In this document: piece after piece, positions 26,501 to 29,890 of the stretch | Numbering within the stretch: position 1 is the stretch's first letter | Layout of the letters: each line of letters starts with the position of its first letter | DNA from: Alphaproteobacteria bacterium UBA1908 | Lineage (GTDB): Bacteria; Pseudomonadota; Alphaproteobacteria; Caedimonadales; UBA1908 | DNA length: 29,890 nt | Reading direction: 5' to 3' | Assembly (NCBI GenBank): GCA_002337525.1 | Contig: DDGG01000006.1 | Location: forward strand, 12,128-42,017 | Position numbers and translations under genes: made by a program | The notes under the pieces: generated by a model | The model's database searches: none | Told to the model about the DNA's origin: nothing | The model's input: the letters and a program-made list of their open reading frames with translations, nothing else

Positions 26501-26759
26501 TCACAGACGAAGAGCTTTTGTTGCCTTTGACCGAGGATATGACCAAAAATATCAATTCTATAAAGTCAAATCTCTTAATCTGTTAAAGGACGTTTTAGCA
26601 ATTGTTCGTACACATTTTCCAGAGAACTCACCTCATATTACCAGGCTTGAAGCTAAGTTAAGAAAGCAAAGCGCGCACCCCACCAAGTTTTTAACATCTC
26701 GCCACTTTAACAACGATGACTTGTACAGTTTCAAACTAGTGGATTCCGTTAAGAAATAG
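23511..26759 (+). CDS. predicted membrane-anchored LuxR-HTH / NB-ARC (STAND) / TPR regulator
   Basis: A 1082-residue multidomain protein. An N-terminal LuxR-type helix-turn-helix (about 18-65: FTRREIDILSCILHHRG, SPKTAEAHTRNIMLKL) is followed by an unrecognised region (about 85-240), one membrane helix (about 291-313: ALVSSALFLCCSLLIFAYAH), an NB-ARC ATPase with Walker A GIGGAGKT (369-376), Walker B FLIYDN (454-459), RVIVTTQD, the PPFPLDV motif and an LHRSTQ segment in the MHD position, then six 42-residue TPRs (about 740-981). This is a STAND signalling switch predicted to be tethered in the membrane, with DNA-binding and ATPase parts on opposite sides or with an unusual topology. GTG 23511 is chosen because GGAG lies 6 bases upstream; a TTG at 23499 is in frame. 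Its ligand and target genes are unknown. Confidence 0.8.
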   Translation: MPIKSYGCLEKIKSINNVHFTRREIDILSCILHHRGSKKIAEFLSISPKTAEAHTRNIMLKLDCHGRESVIDFIEKSKELFLIKQHYTFLRTNSFFELQLKNISRSIGSSKPFCFIVKSSDNKEELSFLKKIKKHLKACSFKADIISQEMALDSLIKQEKDVHYICVLPSELLDKIGSKKLQKEFSSHKKSFICPPSQSVRLIQDKTLKESGIDFSDSNTYYRYFFELVNKVKPEINASTYLSSMEAYLLKEQGEVVEEERSKIDSSEKRESSPHKNTFLKSLHGFATRKNLALVSSALFLCCSLLIFAYAHYFRGDDINNSTGNDVYVRSDLPVPNQDLFLDRPDLLSQIDQKLKKDQQSIKAVALVGIGGAGKTTLARYYGRQQNEEIVWEVNAETKTALIDSFESLAYALSHTQKDKNDLIVIRSLGDEREQEKNLVCFVKEKLRSHKNWFLIYDNVGNFSDIQHYFPRDANAWGRGRVIVTTQDSNIKNNIYIGAQNTVGVSPLSNDEKLSLFTKILASNSFDARNKQSIAIKGFIKKLPPFPLDVSVAAYYLRSSGMSHQKYLHHLDQSHEHFFNVQRRFLADISDYTKTRYGIVSISLKKLLKEHPSFNELLLLVSSIDSQNIPVALLRKHTDEMVLESFLHHLKKYSLIEFNNTKNDSFSLHRSTQNINLSYLKKNLNLEKNSQYIDSISTTLEQYIIDITNEIDEMKLRSILKHVQQFRHNYQVLSDKSKGSLLIQLGRIYYYLGDYEKARDHLSQANSIYENLYSSDHQKFACLLTYIAKIHRNFGNHIKAEELLKRTLLIYKQHNSSDSLKFAWVVTHLGNIYRSLGRYQEAQDLLRKSLSIYKKRLGDENIKVAWTSVHLGDVYRCLGRYKEAFILTKESYPVFCKHFGKNHAATAWVYTCLGRMYQHLGRTKEARAILEKSLKVYKKYYGENHIQTAWVLRGIGRVCLLGGSLNDAENFLESSFKILQQKNNPDQFRSLELLADVHRRRAFVAFDRGYDQKYQFYKVKSLNLLKDVLAIVRTHFPENSPHITRLEAKLRKQSAHPTKFLTSRHFNNDDLYSFKLVDSVKK
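25728..26453 (+). repeat. 126-base coding repeats (six TPR units)
   Basis: Within the STAND gene, units recur at exactly 42 codons: LGRIYYYLGDYEKA, IAKIHRNFGNHIKA, LGNIYRSLGRYQEA, LGDVYRCLGRYKEA, LGRMYQHLGRTKEA, IGRVCLLGGSLNDA. The middle three are most alike also in DNA. The 42-residue pitch is the kinesin-light-chain type of TPR, which forms a ligand-binding superhelix. Confidence 0.8.
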
Positions 26760-26784
26760 GGCTTTTAATAATTTTTAAAGATGT

Positions 26785-28182
26785 TTAGTCTTGGTTCGAA
26801 ACATGAGCCCTTTTTCTTTCGTGATAAAGAAGAAAAGTAAAAAATGTTAGGCCATTGGCTAGCATACTTGGGACCAGGCTCCCAAATCCAATTTCTTTTT
26901 CCAAATCAAGATATTGCCACAAGATAAAGGTTAAAAGACCTGCGCAGATACTCGTGATAAAAATACGAATGTTTGCCTTGATGCCAAAAAGAGTTGCAAA
27001 TAAAGGAATGACAATCACTGGCCCCCAAACGTTCAAAAAACCCAGGATAAGCTCAATAATACTTTGTATTTTAAGCGCTGCAATAATAGCGGAAATCCCA
27101 ATAATAAAAGTCGTTACTTTTGTCATAATAAGTTCGTAACGATCTATCTTGGAAGGCACAAGCGGTTTGATAAAGTCATGAACGAAGGTTACTCCTGCGA
27201 CATTAAGATAAGAATCGGCTGTTGACATAATAACGGCCAGAAGACCAGTGACAACAAGCCCTTTAAAACCAACAGGTAGAATATGATCCATAAGGTAGGG
27301 AAAAATATTATTAGGATTGATGTCAGGTGCTATGGCAAGCGCTATGAAGGCAATTAAGCCAATTGTGATATAGAAAGGGGCTTCGATAAGGGCTGTTAAA
27401 TTAAGAGAATTCCTGATTTGGGCGACATCCTTGGCCATGAGCATACGCTGAACAACAGCTGGATCAAGGAAAGGAATACAAAATACAAGAAATAAGGCAA
27501 TATAATGGGGATAGTCAATAACGGCTGGCCTTAAATCAATTTTTTCAGGAGGAACATGATTGAAGAGGCCCTCATAGCCTCCAAAATGCTCTAGTCCAAA
27601 GCTGCATATGATAGGGAGCATCATGATAAGAGCTGAAAATTGTATGACATCTGTCATCGTAACAGATCGTATTCCGCCTGATGTTGTATAAAGGACAATT
27701 AAACCCGTTCCCATCCAAACGCCCCATTCATATGAAATTGGTAGGAAATAACTCAAGAGATAACCAATAGAACCAACTTGAGCACCAACATAACCGATGG
27801 ATAAAAAGGTGCCGGACAATCCTGTAATTATTTTGCCGGCTTTTCCATAATTTTTTTCCATGATATCTCCTGCCGAATAACAATCCTGGAAATAGTGAAT
27901 GCGACGGGCGGCAGTAAATGACATGATGAGCGCATTAATGGGGAAGGCTAAACAAATGAAAACATAAATAAGTCCTTCAGAAAAAATTTTTTCAGCAATG
28001 CCGATTGTGTTACCCCCACCGATGAACGTTGCGGTAATAGTGGAAAGTAAAATGCCCGTTGAGTAATCTCGGTCGGCTATGGCATAGTCTTTCATGGATT
28101 TGATTTTACGACTTTGATACAAGCCTACAAAAAGGGTGACTACAAGGTAGCCAACAATAATTCCCAGATCAATATAATGCAT
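26785..28182 (-). CDS. sodium:solute symporter (SSS) family transporter
   Basis: A 465-residue polytopic protein with about 13 hydrophobic segments. The SSS motif SGGIRSVTMTDVIQ (168-181) and STADSYLNVAG (320-330) are clear; N-terminal TATFIGGGNTIGIAEKIFSEG matches the core helix 1 region. The family (TC 2.A.21) couples solute uptake to sodium; members carry proline, pantothenate, sugars and others, and the substrate cannot be told from sequence. No good ribosome site precedes the ATG. It is convergent with the STAND gene with only 25 bases between, and lies 117 bases after the XRE/S24 gene on the same strand. Confidence 0.88.
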   Translation of the reverse strand: MHYIDLGIIVGYLVVTLFVGLYQSRKIKSMKDYAIADRDYSTGILLSTITATFIGGGNTIGIAEKIFSEGLIYVFICLAFPINALIMSFTAARRIHYFQDCYSAGDIMEKNYGKAGKIITGLSGTFLSIGYVGAQVGSIGYLLSYFLPISYEWGVWMGTGLIVLYTTSGGIRSVTMTDVIQFSALIMMLPIICSFGLEHFGGYEGLFNHVPPEKIDLRPAVIDYPHYIALFLVFCIPFLDPAVVQRMLMAKDVAQIRNSLNLTALIEAPFYITIGLIAFIALAIAPDINPNNIFPYLMDHILPVGFKGLVVTGLLAVIMSTADSYLNVAGVTFVHDFIKPLVPSKIDRYELIMTKVTTFIIGISAIIAALKIQSIIELILGFLNVWGPVIVIPLFATLFGIKANIRIFITSICAGLLTFILWQYLDLEKEIGFGSLVPSMLANGLTFFTFLLYHERKRAHVSNQD

Positions 28183-28196
28183 GATAATGCTTTTTT

Positions 28197-28239
28197 ATTT
28201 TGACTTACCTTTGACTATAGCAGACCTTTTTGTCAAAAT
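28197..28239. repeat. 8-bp inverted repeat upstream of the SSS gene
   Basis: ATTTTGAC (28197-28204) and GTCAAAAT (28232-28239) are perfect inverted arms 27 bases apart, directly upstream of the SSS start. A regulator site or part of a promoter is possible. Confidence 0.3.
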
Positions 28240-28299
28240 TCAAGAACAGGTGGATACGTATATGCTGTTTGTTAAAGTTTTAAAAGTCCTTCCTTAAGA

Positions 28300-28929
28300 T
28301 TACGCTGAAAGCTCTATTTTTCGATGCCAAATAATTTCTGCAATTTCCAGGATATCTTTTTCTTCTATTATTAGTTGGTGATTTTGATAAAGAGGATTCG
28401 TTTTCGATACCAGGTATTTTTTGGATGTCGCATCATAAAAAAGAACTCTGACACTTTTCTCGCCAGTCGCAAGGGTCACAAGGTAGTGATAATGATTTTT
28501 AACAGATTTTTTATTTTTTAAAATAAGGCCGCCAACATAGTCCCGAGGCTTGTAAAAAGGCAGCATGGTCTCATCTTGTATTTGAAAAACAACAGGGTCT
28601 TTATTATTTTTCAGAAAGAATTCGACTTCAGCCAGGAAATTTCCAGCATTAGGCAGGGCGTTTTCTGCTGTATCCGGGCGTTCCGAGAGTTTATAGGGAG
28701 GACTTCCTGTACCGTCTATAATCCATTCTTTAGAACAAATGATGCCTTCTTTTCTAAAAGCGTTAATAAGGCGTATAAGAGAATTTTCTCTTATAGAAGT
28801 AATCGACAGCTCCCACGCTTTAAGCGTTGCTTCACTCATATCATGCTTTTCACCAAAAGCTTTTCTGCTAAGTGATGTATACCCTCTAACGGAGCGAATT
28901 CTTGAACCAATATGGTCTTCAACAGCCAT
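28300..28929 (-). CDS. XRE-family regulator with S24/LexA-like C-terminal domain
   Basis: A 209-residue protein with an N-terminal XRE helix-turn-helix (about 8-60: IRSVRGYTSLSRKAFGEKH, MSEATLKAWELSIT), a linker with GIICSKEWIIDGTG, and a C-terminal S24-like fold (about 112-205: QIQDETMLPFYKPRDYVGG). Where LexA and CI have the nucleophilic Ser before Met there is Thr121, and the general-base Lys is replaced by Arg161, so self-cleavage is not expected; the domain probably senses or dimerises. It is divergent from the LuxI-like gene, and an operator-like palindrome lies in the 236-base gap. It is a plausible regulator of that gene and perhaps of the SSS transporter downstream. Confidence 0.8.
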   Translation of the reverse strand: MAVEDHIGSRIRSVRGYTSLSRKAFGEKHDMSEATLKAWELSITSIRENSLIRLINAFRKEGIICSKEWIIDGTGSPPYKLSERPDTAENALPNAGNFLAEVEFFLKNNKDPVVFQIQDETMLPFYKPRDYVGGLILKNKKSVKNHYHYLVTLATGEKSVRVLFYDATSKKYLVSKTNPLYQNHQLIIEEKDILEIAEIIWHRKIELSA

Positions 28930-29083
28930 TTTATTTCTGACGATGTCCTTTCTTTTGAAGGGTGAGTGGCTTTTTCAAAGAAACAGAATAATTACTTCAT
29001 AATTTTTTTACATACTAACTTATAAAAATAAAGAACGCCACATAAACCACGAATAACTTCTTACTAGTTTACAACAACTGACA

Positions 29084-29124
29084 AAATATCCAAAACAGAT
29101 ATTTTTATTTGCAAATATCCAAAA
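29084..29124. promoter_or_regulatory. operator-like palindrome and direct repeat upstream of the LuxI-like gene
   Basis: AAATATC (29084-29090) and GATATTT (29098-29104) form a 7+7 palindrome with a 7-base centre, and AAATATC recurs at 29113-29119. The longer word AAATATCCAAAA is repeated at 29084-29095 and 29113-29124, 29 bases apart. The cluster ends 41 bases before the LuxI-like start, between it and the divergent XRE gene. Binding by that XRE protein is an inference. Confidence 0.5.
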
Positions 29125-29165
29125 GGGGTATTATAACGGGTACTGTCTTAAATAGGGGAAAAAAA

Positions 29166-29774
29166 ATGTTATATGTTATTAAACCAGAAAAAAAACAATC
29201 TTTAGATATTAGTTTCGAAGATATTCTCGATCATCGTCTGGACTTTGCACGATCAGAAGGGCTTACGATCCATCTTGATGAAACAGGGCACGACGATTTA
29301 GATACACAGGATACGACTTATCTGGCTTACAAAGACCCGGTTCACGGGTTAATTGGTTCTGCCCGTCTTTTACCAAAAGAGTCTTTACCGTCGGATTTAA
29401 AGTGTGAACTCCCTGATCAGTCTATCCCCTTTGTTCTTGCAGACTGTCTGTTTCATCTTCCAGAAAGTCGGTATTTTGAAAAATACTCTTCTGATGTTGC
29501 ACAAAGCCATTTTTCACATCTGGTACAAACTTTTTATGTATCAATTGCAATATATTTGGAGAATAGAGCAATTCAGGATCAAACGCCGTATATTTATTTT
29601 CGTTTAAGTGAAGAAGATTTTGATTTTATGTCACGATATTTAAAAAGAGAAATGTATGTTTTGAAAGAAATCCAGACACCTTCAGAGTTTGAAAATGCAT
29701 ATTTGGGGGCTTTTGATTTTTCTGACTTGATTTATTCATCTTGTGATCAAAAAGGCGATTTTGCTGGTATTTAG
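29166..29774 (+). CDS. LuxI-like (autoinducer synthase fold) protein, divergent
   Basis: A 202-residue protein, LuxI-like in length. The N-terminal half fits LuxI: Arg24 and Phe27 in DHRLDFA, Asp43 and Asp46 nine and six residues before the tyrosine of TTYLAY, then the strand GLIGSARLLP with Arg67. LuxI enzymes make acyl-homoserine lactones from SAM and acyl-ACP. The usual Trp after the Phe is missing, and the Glu and Arg of the ELSRF motif are not found (VLADCLFHLP aligns there), so the product may differ or the enzyme may be inactive. The start ATG 29166 has AGGGG just upstream; an ATG at 29109 is in frame but lies in the operator region. No LuxR with an autoinducer domain is in the window. 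Confidence 0.6.
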   Translation: MLYVIKPEKKQSLDISFEDILDHRLDFARSEGLTIHLDETGHDDLDTQDTTYLAYKDPVHGLIGSARLLPKESLPSDLKCELPDQSIPFVLADCLFHLPESRYFEKYSSDVAQSHFSHLVQTFYVSIAIYLENRAIQDQTPYIYFRLSEEDFDFMSRYLKREMYVLKEIQTPSEFENAYLGAFDFSDLIYSSCDQKGDFAGI

Positions 29775-29812
29775 TTTTTCAGGGGCGTTGCCTTTATTTT
29801 TGTCATCATAAA

Positions 29813-29890
29813 GGAGACGCTCTTTATTCCTCCATTATTGTGTGGAGACACTCTTTATTCCTTCACTATCGTGAGGAGTGCTTTTATTCC
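29813..29890. repeat. 31-bp tandem repeat array, truncated by the window
   Basis: Units begin with GGAG at 29813, 29844 and 29875, exactly 31 bases apart; the first two are alike at most positions (GGAGACGCTCTTTATTCC versus GGAGACACTCTTTATTCC) and the third is cut by the edge. A degenerate earlier copy may start near 29782. Each junction can form a small hairpin (CTCCA/TGGAG at the first, TCAC/GTGA at the second). There are no unique spacers, so it is not a CRISPR. Confidence 0.65.

Noticed and set aside
28930..29165. lux-box (ACCTGTAGGATCGTACAGGT type) upstream of the LuxI-like gene
   Set aside because: No match was seen; the only palindrome present is AAATATC-N7-GATATTT, which fits an XRE-type operator better.
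29813..29890. CRISPR array
   Set aside because: Units are contiguous 31-base repeats without unique spacers, and no cas gene is visible.

Overview
The window looks like a piece of an AT-rich alphaproteobacterial chromosome around its replication origin. Evidence for the class: a FlbD-type flagellar activator beside fliF-fliG-fliH-fliN-flhA; a CtrA-type TTAA-N7-TTAA box in front of fliF; hemE next to a candidate oriC, as in Caulobacter and Rickettsia; and two perfect parS sites inside rsmG just ahead of parA-parB. The low GC, the reduced gene neighbourhoods and the accessory genes at the right end (LuxR-NB-ARC-TPR, an SSS symporter, an S24-like XRE regulator, a LuxI-like protein) would suit a Holosporales-like, possibly host-associated, lineage. 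That placement is an inference; no phylogenetic marker was compared.

Layout. 1-7680, minus strand: flagellar operon fliF-fliG-fliH-fliN-flbD-flhA-flhF, with flhF cut by the window edge. 7976-8758, plus: a divergent PAP2-like membrane protein. 8951-13410, minus: lptF-lptG-lptD, the LPS-export permease pair and its outer-membrane translocon. 13553-15673, plus: surA-rsmA. 15674-15990: candidate oriC. 15991-22018, plus: hemE-hemH-hemJ-rho-rsmG-parA-parB, tightly packed with several overlapping or near-overlapping junctions. 22250-23290, minus: secreted M4-like metallopeptidase. 23511-26759, plus: a large predicted membrane-anchored LuxR-HTH/NB-ARC/TPR protein. 26785-28182, minus: sodium:solute symporter. 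28300-28929, minus: XRE/S24-like regulator. 29166-29774, plus: LuxI-like protein. 29813-29890: a 31-bp tandem repeat running off the edge.

How it works together. The left half builds the flagellar MS-ring/C-ring/export gate and the LPS-export bridge. SurA chaperones outer-membrane proteins and RsmA matures 16S rRNA. The centre combines origin, parS and ParAB, so replication start and segregation sit within about 6 kb. HemE, HemJ and HemH are three steps of late haem synthesis. Hand counts show the plus strand switching from C-rich to G-rich between rsmA and hemE although both genes read in the same direction, which independently supports the origin.

The right end is accessory in character and holds the most unusual genes: the membrane-anchored STAND regulator facing a secreted protease across a shared promoter region, and the divergent S24-like regulator/LuxI-like pair with palindromic operator-like sites between them.
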